A stretch of 42,791 nucleotides of DNA from Candolleomyces eurysporus. Taxonomy: Eukaryota; Basidiomycota; Agaricomycetes; Agaricales; Psathyrellaceae. Positions 1 through 12,700 of the stretch are shown here, in pieces. The stretch is taken from positions 1 to 42,791 of the forward strand of contig JANBPK010000798.1 in NCBI GenBank assembly GCA_027579435.1. The letters run 5' to 3'. Position numbers and translations under genes: made by a program. The notes beneath the pieces were generated by a model. It was not told where the DNA came from. It worked only from the letters and a program-made list of their open reading frames with translations, and made no database searches. Position 1 is the first letter of the stretch. Each line of letters starts with the position of its first letter.

Positions 1-1491
1 CTATCCGTGTTCTTATGGAGAGATATCGACAGCCGCGGCGCTGACCCGGGGATACGTTTGCTTTGGATGGAAGTCTGGGCGACANGGGGGGAGCTTGGGC
101 GCTGAGGAACTGGCCGCGTGAGAGGTACTAGGCACCGCATCACTGTTGGCTTGTGGTCGTTGGAACGGCTGTGGTTGAGGTACCGGAGGTATTTTCGAAG
201 GGGACCTGGTATCGGGCTGGCTTCCAAACGTTCTTTTTGACGACGATGCGGTCGATTCATTTCGGTGATGGCCATTAAGGTTGTTGTTGGGAGAAGAAGT
301 TGAAAAGACGCTGGAGGAAGTTGATCCGCTGAGATTATGGGTGCGAGACCGCGAAGAACTCGCATCTGTGGGATGGGTGGCCATTCTTGACGGAGTGAAC
401 GCATCCTCCTTTCCCGAGCTATAATCGTAATGGGAGGAATCCGATGAATAGGATACAGACACTTGAGGCGTGTGATGGGTCTGGGCGTTCGGGTGTCGTT
501 GGGGAACCAGTCGGTTTTTGCTGTTGATGCTCCCGGCTTTGCTGGAATGGAGCGAGGTCATTGACGCAGAGGCGGAATGCTGTGAAAGGGGCATGGGGGG
601 TCGTTGTTGGCTCGTTGACCGGGATCCGCTTCGTAATGATGCATCGGAGTACTGGCGGGGTAGCGAAGTCGTCCGTGGCGCAGGGTTGGCCAGGAGTGGA
701 CCCTGGGCCGAAGGCGCGGCGTTTGATTGATATGGATGAGCTATGGTCGGAGAGTTGGGTCGAAGATTGAACAGATTTTGAGTACCAGGCGATCGGGCCT
801 CAGCGCGACGTGCAAGCAACATGGCTATGTCCTCCTCTGTGTAGCCATGCGCCGCTAACGAGGTTGTCCACGATGGTGGCAGTCCTGATAGACTAGATAC
901 AATATCATCAGCTAGCTGTTTGAAACCCAAGATTCGAGTACTAACTTGTCGTCGACATGTATGTGGTGCTGTGGACGAGCGATTTACTAAGGCTCAAGAA
1001 ACGATGGAAACTGTCAGACATACCTGGAAGTTCCACGGACTAGAAATGTTTTCATCGTCTGCTGGAGTAGGTGGCCCCCCCTCGTTGCTCGATGGAGATC
1101 GTGGGCTCCGTCTGCCAAACTTGAGAAACGCCAGTGCTCTCTCCTTTCCGCGCGACGTTGGCCTGCTTTTTGGCTGTTCTGGAGGAGGCGATGATATTGC
1201 GGAAGCAGCAGAAGAAGCAAGCGACATGGTTGACTGGTTGGCTTCTGGTGATGGTTGCTTGGGATATTGGAAGGGCTGGTGGGGAGACAGAGGAGAACTG
1301 GGGGCTAGGGATTGGGAATCCGGCAGAAGGGAGTGCATGGACCGATTTCGAAGATAGTAGTCGTCCTTGGGCGGCGGCGGTGGAGGTCTTCCGCCCTTGT
1401 CCCTGGAACCGAACTTGAAGACCTTCAAGCTGCCGAATCGCGAGGAAAGGTTGGGAGTCTGTGGGGATGTCGCGCTGCTGCCGCTAGCCAT
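1..1491 (-). CDS. PAK-family (p21-activated) Ser/Thr kinase, N-terminal part only
   Basis: This is the start of a STE20/PAK-type kinase that binds activated Cdc42/Rac; the catalytic domain lies beyond the window edge. The start codon is the ATG at 1489-1491. I read exons 1024-1491, 946-968 (only 23 nt) and 892 to the edge, with introns 969-1023 and 893-945. Splicing assembles a CRIB box: ISSPWNFQ, then HHIHVDDN, then LSGLPPSWTTSL, with the conserved I-S-x-P, F and H-x-x-H residues. A proline-rich, basic stretch (PPPPPPKDDYYLRN) precedes it. A long Ser/Pro/Gln-rich disordered linker follows it. The N at 85 lies beside a run of Gs; if it is dropped, the frame stays open to the edge and reads basic, Ser-rich sequence, but if it is kept a stop occurs near position 13. 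Family identity is secure from the CRIB box. Ste20-like versus Cla4-like is not settled, although no PH domain is seen in this N-terminus. Confidence 0.82.
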
Positions 1492-1505
1492 GGTGTCGTT
1501 AATTT

Positions 1506-1584
1506 CTAGTGGTCTACGGACGTTGCATTGGTTCTGTCGAGGGTAGCGTTGAGCACAGTGCTGGAGATGCGAACAAAGGCTTAC
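1506..1584 (-). other. Probable 5'-UTR intron of the PAK gene
   Basis: On the minus strand a GTAAG donor (GT at 1583-1584) follows a CT- and CA-rich leader. A CCACTAG acceptor (AG at 1506-1507) lies about 15 nt before the ATG at 1491. The 79-nt length fits introns in this window. This is inferred from splice consensus only. Confidence 0.4.
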
Positions 1585-4500
1585 GTCGTGAGGATGGTTG
1601 AGGCTGTTGGTTGAGAGAGACGGTGATGGCTGTTGATCCGGTTTTGGGTTTCTGTTGCTGTGCTGCCGCTGCTTGCCTTCTCAGAGGCCCCTCGAGCGCC
1701 GTTCCAGGCAATATCTAGCGTATTGGCGAAGGGGATGGCTGGACGCGGTGGACGACGGGGAGAGCGGTCGGGCGACTGTGCTGGCGTTCAAACTTCTAAT
1801 CGGAGGTTGTAATTTCGGCCTTATTATTATTCTTTTTTGTCGTCATCACTCGGAAGCCTGGTCCTTCCTCGGATCCATCTCTCCAACCGCCGCCTCGACG
1901 AGCCCCGAAGGCCCTCACAACACCGTCTATATCTCCAGGATCTCCTCTTCTGGTCTCTATATCAACTCCTTCACTCTCTTGTACGTATGTCTTCCTTGAA
2001 CGGAGTGAAGGCAAAACAAAGACATACATTCGCCAGCCCCGGGCTACGGGAGACTATGACTATCACACTCTGGGCGTCAATTTCGGGTCTGGCACCTACT
2101 ATTGGCCGACTATGGCATCGAAGGATGGGCCACGTTTGCATAGCAATCCCAAGGATGCCTCGTTTCTCCAGGCGAGGTACTGACGACACAGTTTGAGAAG
2201 CCTAGATCTTCTCCATGTCCCGAGCTGCTCCCATGCAATCTGATTATCGACTGGACACAACCATCCTTCGATACCCCACTTCTGACAGGGTTATGCCGCT
2301 TCTGGGCGTATTCCAAGCGGTTCTAGCCGTCCCCCCTATACGATGAAAGCTCTACCACTGGTATCCACCCAGCTTCGGGGGACCGATCAGCTCTCTCTGG
2401 TAAAGACGACTCAGGAAATCGAACTCCTTGCTACCATCTGCTGCGTGATGACGATCGAGATTTTTTTTCTCCTTCAAACCTCACTGCTCAGACAGATGTC
2501 CATTTTCGGGGCGAGATAGGCCCGAGCCTTTGCGAATCTCAACATAACTAATAATACAGAACCAGGGCTCTGACACAGAACTCGACGGAGACGGAGACGA
2601 GGCTAACGAGGCTAACTCTGCCTTTCGATTTGCCAAATTTTCGAGTCGTGCTGCGGGTTTTTAGACGGACATACGTGCTACTCGGTCGGTCGGCGTGTAC
2701 AGCTTCAAGTTACGAAGACCGTGAGTCTCACGACGACGCCACCTTTTGCCATGTGTGCAATTGAAACGGCTAACTCGACCTCACTCTCACTCGATCTCAT
2801 GACCGATTCTTTGGTGCCCCCAGGCCTCAACACCACCTCAACTTGTTCTCGATGACTGTTGGATTCCTTCAAACCCCGAAATCTACAACCTCGTGCGATC
2901 TTGATCTGGATACCACAACCACGCTCAGGTGTCAAAGGTCCACGAGTATCTTTGTTGAATTCGTCTGTGTACATATCGCCGCTCCTCGTGTCTCTTCATC
3001 CTTCATCCGCCGCATAGCTTTCGGATATATCGCTTCTTTCTCATTACCTGAACAGCGGGGAGGAGCCTTCTCGGCTCACATAACTGCGCTCTGATTGTGA
3101 CCAGGTCCGTCTAGTACATTACAATATACTTATTCATACTCTGACCCACTCACTATTCCCCGGTAACCTACCGACTTGCCTTACTATACTGCGGTCGTCG
3201 GTACACGCACGCAGTGAATTACAAAGTACAACTCAGCTTCAACGCACCATACGCCCCGCACCCGCGGCCCCAGTTCTTCAATTTCTAAGCTTCATAGAAT
3301 TGTGAACGGACCCCATTCTTGCTCGACGATGTATTCGGACTCCTCTTGTAATTGAAAGCGGGGTATGTATTTCCTCGAAAGCGTATACGTTCAAAGTGAA
3401 CCTGATCCTTTCATTTCCCAATCCCGGTCTGTCGCCTGCCCATGTCATTGACTCATCTGCTGTCATGTCGTCAATGATGCCTCTGCCTCCTTGCACCAAT
3501 GGACCCCCCAATATGCCGAGTGGGCATCTCGTACCCCCATTTTTGGTGGTTTCTCGTACACATGAAGATCGGAACCCCAAATTTCGGCCCAATGTCCGTC
3601 TCGGAGTTCTGGTGATGAGGCCAAAATCCCCGCGATGACCTGGAGCGATGGGGGCCGGCATGCTGGGTCGGCCCGCGCTACGCTGTTCTGTTTTGGGCGA
3701 CAGTGGACCCGAATTCGCTCAAGTTCATACCCATATTGACCGGCGTGTGGCCACTCTGTTGCATAGAAAGCGGAGGTGAGGGGGGNTTTTGAGGCCGGTT
3801 TGCGCCTCGCAAAGATCGATCCTTGCTCCGATACTGGGGGGTCGTCCTGGACCAATCAACTTGCACCTCGACGGAGACACGAACAATCATACCTTCATTC
3901 GACATGTCCACTGCTGGGAAGAAGGCAGAACGTCCGTCCGGGTATGCTGTTGGACATGCGTTCTGTTCGTCAGCCCTTTGGTTTCGTACGAGTTTCACGG
4001 TGTTGGAGGACATATGATCTTAGATATATCTCTTACATGGCACCTGGGCCCTAGATGGTTACTGGTACGATGTATTATACCCCATTCGTGTTTGTTTCAA
4101 TCGCGTTTTGGCTCTGTGGATGGGAAGACGGAAAAGCCATACCGAACGGAATCTTGTTACGATTGGAGCGCAGTGCCACTGAGACGGAGATATACCGTAA
4201 CTTGTAACACAGCTGCTGGTGCTCGAAGAGGTAAACTTAGTTCAGCTGCTCTGTCCTCTTTGACTGACTGACAGATATACATACAGATGAGGTTTTATGG
4301 GCGGTAAGTAACGCCACCGTATCTTACTCGGGATATGAAGGAGGTTAACTTACCGCAGGCGGGTTGGAAGTTACAGGTAGAACACGTTTTTCCAAGTCGA
4401 GCGAACACCGTTTGTACCCCTCTACAGCAGTGAATAGAAAGTTTAAATGCCAAAGCTTAGCTTTTCGAGGATGATTGTTCGAATAGAAAGGTTCCAGGGA

Positions 4501-6461
4501 ATGGAGGGTACGTAGACACGAAAAATCTTTCGTCATTCGTACCAATCGATACCAATCGATACATTGCATCGTAAAAAGGCCTCATCCCGCTACTACTACA
4601 TCGGGTCCTCAACGCCGCTACAGCCAACGAACACAGCCTTTTGCGCAGGAAGTGGTAACTAAATAGCCGTCCAAGCATTGCCGTGCTCGGCTCAACGTAC
4701 ATTCCGGGGTGTAGATCTAAACAGAAGCTCCGTCTTGGGGTGGTTTAAGGGATTTATACTGCTTATTTTGGCCGAATCCGTCGTCGTTACGAAATTCCCC
4801 TAGTAATAATTCGAATGCTCATGTATGTTGGGTCTGCAGCACTTTGTTGGAATAGAGATAGCTGGTAACATGGGCAGCGGTAGCTCGCAGCCGTTTCAAA
4901 GTTCCTTTTTCGTAGGCGGGGAACTCTATGTGTATCAATCAATATACAATCAATATACAGTCGACGGAGGCGATGAAGGATGAATTCACTGAGCACGAGG
5001 AGGGACAAACTCGGCCAGTGAGCAGCTGTCTAACAGACGGCATTGAGATTAAATCTGAAGCACTTGCCTAAATATAGTGAGGTCATAAGGTGGCCTGGAA
5101 CACGACCCAATAATGTTCCACCACGCGACCGACGGTACAGTGAAGGGACGGGTTGCATCCGTCCAGAGCCTAATTGTGAGGAGGGAGCCCCAACCCGAGT
5201 ACCAGTCCAAGCCATTAACGCACGCACACCACAGAACCAGGCAAGAAGCTCTGTGGCAAATTGCCCTTCCCTGGGTCACTTCCCTCGGTTAGCGAGACCC
5301 TCCCTAATGTGCTTGCAAGGAACCACTGTCCTGGATAGGCTTCCTCTCGCAAAGGGGAAGGGGAGAAGGCCAAGATGCCTCGTTGTCTCGTTGCGTTGTT
5401 GTTATCAACGGAAATGAAGATTTAGTGGTTCATATGCCAGAGGTGACGCCGCTCCGATGTAAGTAAATAGGATCATTAAGGCTACCCTCTGCCTCACTTC
5501 ACATATAGTCGCAGTACCGTCCCCTAATTTATTGTGCGAGCATATCGGACATGCCCTTTGAGAGTAAGCAAGTAGCTTGTTCCGCCCATAATGCAGAAAC
5601 TCGTGATTGAAGAGAGGGGAACCCCCCCCTCCTTTTTCAATTTTGTGCCCCGACCTGCACATGTGGTCCCGCGGGTGCAGTACTCCAACCTCGTATCGCC
5701 GGTGCGCTCTTTACTTACGAGGTGGTAGACGGGTATGGTATATTTCTTTGCGTCAAATTGACCTTATCGTACCACTGATAGAATTATTGGAGCGTCGTAC
5801 GTACAGATATTTCATTTCCAAACAAGCTCTTCGCAACGTTGTTCTGCCGCGAGTCTGAAAGAGCGGGGATCAACGCCGACTTTGCGTTCTACTACACAAT
5901 CTCGCAAAGTCGGGATCCCTGGAAAATCAGTGTTTGTGGCCAAATACTCACAGTCTTTTGGGCCTCTCCTACGAAAACGGCAGACCGCTTGGCAAATAGG
6001 GTATGTAGATTAAAGGATGCGAAATTCCAGGGTCCTGGCCAGAGCTTGGTAGTGCACTGGAGAGATTCAAACACGTACTTTTCAACGTAGTGGCCGAGGT
6101 TCGATTTCAGAAGCCCTCTTCAATTCGGAGCAGTCAAAGAACCGCCTTGGTATGGTAGGATGGTGTTCTCAAGATGCAAAGAGCGTTGAAAGGAAGGAAC
6201 GTTGATTCACGCCGGCCCGCCGCTTTGGAATGTGAGAAAAACAACAGAAACAAATGAAAAGAGAGCGTGATCCCGGTTGAAGAGGCGTGTCCTCTTTCTC
6301 TCATGTTCATATGCATTCTCCCCCAAATTCTGGGCAGTAAACACGTCGGTTTCCTCTATGGTCCCCGCCCTGTTATCCGAAGTTCGTCACTCGGGGCTGG
6401 CCCAATGGCCGTGCTGATATCTCCCTGGGTGTATGATGGCACCAGTGGATTTCACCCTCCG
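1585..6461. other. Long stretch without a supported gene
   Basis: About 4.9 kb with only short overlapping frames on both strands, none of which resembles a family I know or splices into a longer frame. The left end (to about 2.5 kb) is probably the leader and promoter of the PAK gene. Small direct repeats are visible: a 12-bp unit (accaatcgat core) near 4540-4562 and an atcaatata unit near 4935-4962. I see no terminal repeats, transposase or reverse-transcriptase motifs. Degenerate repeats too decayed to read by eye cannot be excluded. Confidence 0.5.
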
Positions 6462-7282
6462 AGGAACATGTACGCATACCCATTGGAATGGATCACCACG
6501 CACCTATCAACTGGCTTCACAGGAATCTTCTTATCCACCAATTTACCTCCCTGAGCAAAGACGAAATGGCTTCGCTTGGTCTTGCCACCTTCAGCTGCGC
6601 CCAAAGCAGCGATCAAGGACCTCTTGGGATCCGAGATGAGGGGGTATGGGAGTTCTTTCTGAAGAATGAAAGCAACAGACGTTGGTGACTGAGCATGGAT
6701 GGCTAGGAGGGTAAAGCACACATGAACACACGCACCTTGGTTTGCCATTTAGCCTGGGCAGTATCCGCACTCAAACAATACACGTCAAAGTTGAGAGACG
6801 NAAAAGTCTGGGTAGACGTCTCTGAATCCACATGCTTGTGTCGTGCATCCAGCTATACGAAACGCCACTCGGGTTAAGCAAGAATCATGCAGAGAAACAG
6901 AGAAAGACAACTGACGTACGCGTATCAGCCTTCGGAACCAAGAACAACGCGACACCCTTCTCATTTGCAAGGTCTGCGATTTGAATATCCTCACCCTTTT
7001 CGTTTTTCAACGTTAAAGTGGGTAAACTGCCGCCAATATCGATGGATCCGAGTGCAGGGACGGCCACAGCAGCATCTTCCGTTGGTGAATCCGACTTTGC
7101 GTGCAAGGAAAGACGGAGAGAGCCCCAAGCGAGTGATAAGGTCGATGGATATTTATCAATGAGCAACGAGACAAGGAGAATTGAGCCTGCAAGCCGCACC
7201 TTCTTCTCCTTCGACGCCTCCCCACTTCACGGCGGTTTCCTCAGCCCCTTGTTCCGGAGCCGCCCTCTTCTTGGAACTCGAG
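6462..7282 (-). pseudogene. Truncated peroxiredoxin (DOT5-like) pseudogene, copy 1
   Basis: This segment matches 20544-21374, the body of the intact peroxiredoxin gene, introns included, with only scattered differences. It is dead for several visible reasons. Its 5' end stops inside exon 1 at 7282, so no start codon remains. Exon 1 carries a one-base insertion relative to the intact copy. The acceptor of intron 1 is AC instead of AG (plus strand gt where the intact copy has ct, near 7101). Its 3' end stops within intron 4, so the last exon is missing. The N at 6801 is an extra base compared with the intact copy. The active-site region GCTTQACGFRD is still readable. It forms the left end of the first unit of the 7-kb tandem array. 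Confidence 0.88.
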
Positions 7283-7310
7283 AGTGAGCATTGCTGAGAG
7301 AGCGAAGTTG

Positions 7311-9430
7311 TGACGCGTGACGTCGGGCCACCGTTGATGCGTCCTCCGTGTCACATCGTGCGACGATCCTTCACTGGTACGATCTTGTTGGGATGCTGTA
7401 TCGCGTAGCCTAGACGGACCAGCTTCCCCAATCTCGAATGCAGCATGCTCCCACTTTCGTTTTTCAATTCAGACCATACGTTCATGGCTGCCCACGCAAA
7501 CTATTCAACCCCGACACTAGACTATGAAACGAATGCCAGCTCGAATGCAATGCCCCTCCTCACTTGTATCGATGCCCTCCTCCGCACCAAAGAGCGGTCT
7601 CGGCACGACCATGCCTGCGCCTCTGCATTCCAGTCCAACCAGATGTCGACCTGCAAGTCCCATAGAGACATGGTGGCCCGTTTGCTAGTTTTTGCTCCTC
7701 TTGTCAATTCTTCCATCCACCTCGTCTGCTTCCTCTGGTAAATTGCGTGCTACCCCCTCTTGTCGATCCCACTCCCTCTCTGCATGTAGGAGGATCCTCG
7801 GGCCCATCCTCTTCATCCTTTGAAAGACCTCTGCCACCTCTCCTAATGTACCGCCTTATCTCGCGTATTGTGTTCCCACTGCACTACCACGCCGTGATCA
7901 TGAGGAGCCGGGAACAGGCTAGGTTCGTTGTGGAGAGAGAATCAAGTCCCGAGCTGGACGGGTACAAGGACGAAGGTAGCGATAGCTGTGACAAAGAAGA
8001 AAGAGGCAAGAACGCGCAAAATGGATCCACGTGTTTGTGGTATGTGGGATATGGCAAGAAGCGGGGAGGTTTGGCTGGCCTCGTGGAGGCTTCGCAGCTT
8101 TGCCACCGTCGTCCAGCCCTCTCTGTAGATGGAGGTGCTCTGCTGAAAATGGGAAGGCGAAGGTGAGAGCGAATCATACTCGGTGTTGTAGCGAGTGGAA
8201 CTCACTGAGCAAAATCAGATTCAGCGGAAACGATTGCCATGAAGGTGCTGGAAGCTCTTTTTTGCCCACCTTCGATGGCGCTCTGGTTTGTGTCTAGGAG
8301 GAGGTGGTGGCGTTGGGGTTATTGGGGATAGGGACGGGCCACAGTGGCCTTCAATGCAAGACCTGGACACGGAGATCCTTGTGAACGCTTTGAGAGCGTT
8401 CGCTGCAAGCTGAGATCCAACATTTGACGACGACGACACGACTCGAGCATTGGCGACAGTGGAAGTGGATGGGAAAGAGGGAATTAGGGGAGGAGGACAA
8501 GGACAGAACAACAACCCACTCGAGCACCTTGTCCTACGAAACCCGCAGAACATCTACCTCACTCAGCCGAGGGTGAAGGACCTAATTAGAGCTGTGGTGG
8601 AGGTGGTAGAGGCATCAGACAGATTGGACGCTGTGTTTGTTGCGTTTAGGATGAGCGACAATTTTCCTTCAATGCCACCAGCACCAGCAAGAAATCAGCA
8701 GCCCGCAAAATGACCAACATCGGCTGGACCTATTACCCAACTCACAGAAGCTCTGTCGACCCAACCGAAGCTCGAAAGGTTTGCAGCAATGTTGCTTTTC
8801 GTATGGAACAAAGCGGCGTCGAGGATCAGCAAATACGAGGCGTTGGAGAGGATCGGTTTGCTTGGGTCAAACGGGGTTCATCCAGCTCCATTGCCTTCTC
8901 ACCTACATTCACCTCATTCTCATCCTCCGCATATCAACACTCCTCTCACCTCCAGCGCAAGCAAACCTGTTTCAGCTAGCAGTTGGCAACCTGCACGACG
9001 GAGATTGGCTGTGGACTCCCCTTGAACCCCGTGGAGAAGACTGGTACGCGAGTAGTGTGAGAGGTTTTGGCAGGTACGCGCTTAGTGCAATTTTGCATTC
9101 GCCCTCACACCCACAAACATCAAGTAGATCGATCGACTGTACAGGTGGGACGGCGCTTTATGCACCTGTGCATATGGTAGGTTGCGGGATGGGTACGGGA
9201 TTATATGTGAGTTGGGTGAGGACGTTGTGAGGGCTGGGACTGGGGTTGCTGAGTCCTCTTCATCCTCTGGTGCTAGTGGCGACAGGAGGAGGACTGGGGA
9301 CTCGGGGATGCATACACGGGATGCGGCGATGCCGGGTGGACGACCACCACCACATGTCAGCAGCAGGTCGGAAGCAGGGGAAATCGGGCCTGCAGACTTC
9401 GTATTCTTCCTCATTGTGTTTTGATGTTAG
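7311..9430 (+). pseudogene. F-box-like gene, degenerate copy A
   Basis: Homologous along its length to the copy at 13626-16020 but broken into short frames. Readable pieces include YRLISRIVFPLHYH (about 7850-7890), the cysteine-valine region near 8035-8060, VYLTQPRVKDLI-like sequence near 8550-8590 (here IYLTQPRVKDLIRAVVE), VWNKAASRIS near 8803, and GYGMGTGLY near 9180. These match a basidiomycete family with an N-terminal F-box followed by repeat-like alpha/beta sequence and a terminal MGTGLF motif. Here the F-box itself is missing: sequence jumps from the counterpart of 13940 to that of about 14100, a deletion of roughly 150 bp. Divergent to the peroxiredoxin remnant on its left and tail-to-tail with the NACHT gene on its right. 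No intact product is expected. Confidence 0.7.
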
Positions 9431-9767
9431 GTTTTCTTGTAGGGACTATTAGTGTCAGGTCTGACTTCAACCTCTTCGTCGTAATCGGTGACCCCTTGTG
9501 GTAAAAACTCCAGTCCTGCGTACGAAATTCATAATATACGTTTTCNAAGGGTAGAACTGTGTTAGAACTTATATTCTTGGTCATGACAAACCCGCCACCG
9601 TCAATAGCGTTGACTTTCGTCGGCGGCGTAAAGATTTAAGTGATCCATGCGACTCTTCAGAAGGTAAAATAAAAATACATTGATAACGCTGCATCTCGAG
9701 CTCCTTGAATGACAGTCAGAAATAGTTGTAAAGAAGGTCTATCATAGAATGACGCTAAGAACTTTGG
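9431..9767. other. Shared 3' intergenic spacer, unit 1
   Basis: Spacer between the convergent F-box-like and NACHT genes. It aligns with 16021-16344 in the next unit (shared landmarks include gttgactttcg and catgcgactcttca), so the duplication covers non-coding DNA too. Nothing else is seen. Confidence 0.6.
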
Positions 9768-12700
9768 CTAGTCCGAATCACTGAATTCGTCATCCGAGCC
9801 TGAACTTGTTGAATCTGCATCTGAATCGGAGTCTTTCCCTTCACGTTCCTTTTCCTCAAATAAGGGCTTCCACTTTTCAATGTACTTGCTCATAATTGCG
9901 CCTGCCTCCGGTCTGCGTTTCTAGAGACAAGATGTTAATTCTTACCAAGGAGGAGGAGGAAGTGTACTCACTTTCAAATCGTCAGCAACGAGATCAACAT
10001 AGCCTATCCAACAAAAGGTCTGATCCCAGTCGCCCAAAAAGACAAGGCTCACTCCCGAGGGTTTTGATAGTACCATGTCGATTTTATGCCACCCGCCCTT
10101 ATGGGTGAAATCAACGATTTCGTCATCAATAGCAACCGCAAATTTCAAGTAGTCTAGCTCTCTGATAGCTATTATCAGACATTGCTCGGAGAATGTCATG
10201 TCTTCCCAGCTATTTGGCACTAGACGCAAACCATGAAATTGAGTTCACGATCAAAGATTGAATGTAATCACGTACGAGAGCGAGGTGCTGGAGATTTGAT
10301 GATGGTTTGCATACAGCACTTTGCGAGGTGCGTGTCAACGCGGGAACCTGGTACAAAAAGGTCCTTTGCCCGACTTGGTTCGTTCATGAAGTCGGAAATC
10401 AAAGATTTGTGGTACTCGATCAGAACCACGGCGCCCGACACATCCTCTTTGAGATACACAAGGGAACGGAGGTCCAAGGTGAGGATTTCTAAGGCGTTGC
10501 TTTCTAGATCGAGCACTGCACTGAGAAGATCAGGGGCATATGTCTCGCCTAGCGAGGAAAGGTTGCTCCTGACATTCAGACAAAACAGCCTGAAGAGCAA
10601 AAGAAAGTCACGTCCACTGTGGGCATCGACAGCTTCGTACCCTTCCTTTGCATTCGACAAGATATTGGTGTAAAGAATATCGAGGGCTTCGAACGGTCGT
10701 GTTGCTTGTCCTGGTGTCCAGTTAAGGACTGTCTTCAACATATGCACAGGCGATGCTCGACGTTCCGACACGTACTTAAACACGGTCGCAACATAGACAA
10801 ACTGCCCAGACCCAGCTTGCACAAAGGTCTCAATCTCGCCTTCTGTGAACCAATCGGGTTGACCAATTCTAAGGCCGATCTCCTTGAATCTTTTTTGCAG
10901 GTATCGACGCATATCCTCTGTTGCATCGTATTGGTCGCTGAGCTGTATACAGTAGGCCAGTTTGTGTAGAGAGCCACCGGCACCCAAAGCAGTATGAATA
11001 GCCCACTCGGGTCGGCTGGCAATGAAAATACGGAAGGGGAGGTCGTTGTTGAGGAGGGAGTTCTTGATAGCAGCTAATAACTCGGCTTGTCTATCTTCCG
11101 CATTACGTCGTGGATTGACATGTCCCAGGTCCATAGTGGTGCTTGGCTCGCCCTGGCACTCATCGAGGCCGTCCATGAGGATCACATATGGGAAAGTGAA
11201 GATGTTGTATTCCTTGCTTCTTCGAAGATTCTCAAAAGGACGAACGACCAGCGCATCCATCTGTGTTTTGAGCGACCGGGAGAATATGAGGGGGTCGCGT
11301 TCCACTGCTGCAGCAACAGAACACTGTAAGATGGGATGATTAGACCCTAATTGGTAGGCAATAGTTGGGACAATTGTGGATGCTGTGTTCCGGCTGCGAT
11401 CTGCAGCGGAAATGAAGTAGGCCGCTCCTAAAATATTGTCATCTGCACAAAGTTCAGCAATAGACTGCTGTAATGCTGATTTTCCCGAACCGGCAGCGCC
11501 GGTCATGCATAACAAGTGTTGAGAACCATCACGATCCTTGATCCATTCCATGAGCTCGCGACTGACTTCGACACGGGTGTCTTTATCACACTTTGGAGCA
11601 TCATATCGAGCCCTGGAGTTATGGAGAGCATTGGGCGCAGTGTGCTTCTGTAAAATCTCCCAGCCTAAGAGAAAGCAGGATATAGGGTTACAGATATGAG
11701 TATGTCGTCTTGCGGAGCAGCGAACTATTACTTACCATCCATCGATCTGGAATTCACCACCGTATTGTGAGTCACATGCGTTGCGTTGGGCACTTCAATG
11801 TGGTGCAAATCACCCATTTGAAAGTGGTGCACATTTTGCAGGAACGATCTACTTGACCGCGCAATCTCCATGGAGGAATCTGGTGGCGGTGATTCATGTG
11901 CTTTGACAACGTCTACTGGCTGAGGATAGTACATACCATCAACCGATGCAACATGCGGCGATGCTAACCGCCTTTGGTTGGACAGCAGTTCTAGATCTTC
12001 GGCCGTCGTCAAAGAGAATTTGGGGAGGATGTCAATGGTGGGTGCTGATAGTACTTGTGGATTTGCACTTTTGACAGTGCGATTGGAATATGCAGAAAAC
12101 TGATCTATCCCCTGCCAAGAGTAGGACGGAGTCAGGTGAAGGTACGGATCATACAGCGACGGAAGTGACTGTTTGAGCATCAAACTGCTCCCAAGATGGG
12201 TGAGGCTCTCTACCAGCTGCTGAGGGGGAGGGGCGATGGGTACAGCGGGTGCATGTGGCATCAGAAGGTGTCTCTTGGTGGCGCCAGAAGCTTGCACTGT
12301 CCGTGCAGAGGAGCAATTGGAGGCTGCATTTGCCAGATCAACGGGTACGTGTGGAGGACAGGAAGGTGGAACTCGCGCATATCTGCCATACACCAATGGC
12401 GTCTCCCCAGTGTTAGTCACTACTCGATCTTTTCCTTCTCCAGGTCCCTCAGTAGGTGGTGATCGGCGTGCAATATTATCCGTGGGAACGAACTGTGGTG
12501 GCGGCTGTGATGCTCTTAGCGATGATGCTGTGCTCTCGGCAGGGCTGAAGGAGAAATTGGAATCTGTAGGAAAGTGCCACTGCGTCCATTGGCATCCCAA
12601 GGACCTAGAGTGAGCAAAGGCCAAGCTCTCTCCCAAACGTGAATTCGGAGGATCAGAGGACGAAAGCTGGGACCCAATGCCCTCAACCGATTGCTGCTGG

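Noticed and set aside
3278..5660. Several 60-160 codon open frames on both strands
   Set aside because: They overlap each other, show no motif, do not connect by sensible introns and have stops in all longer joins.
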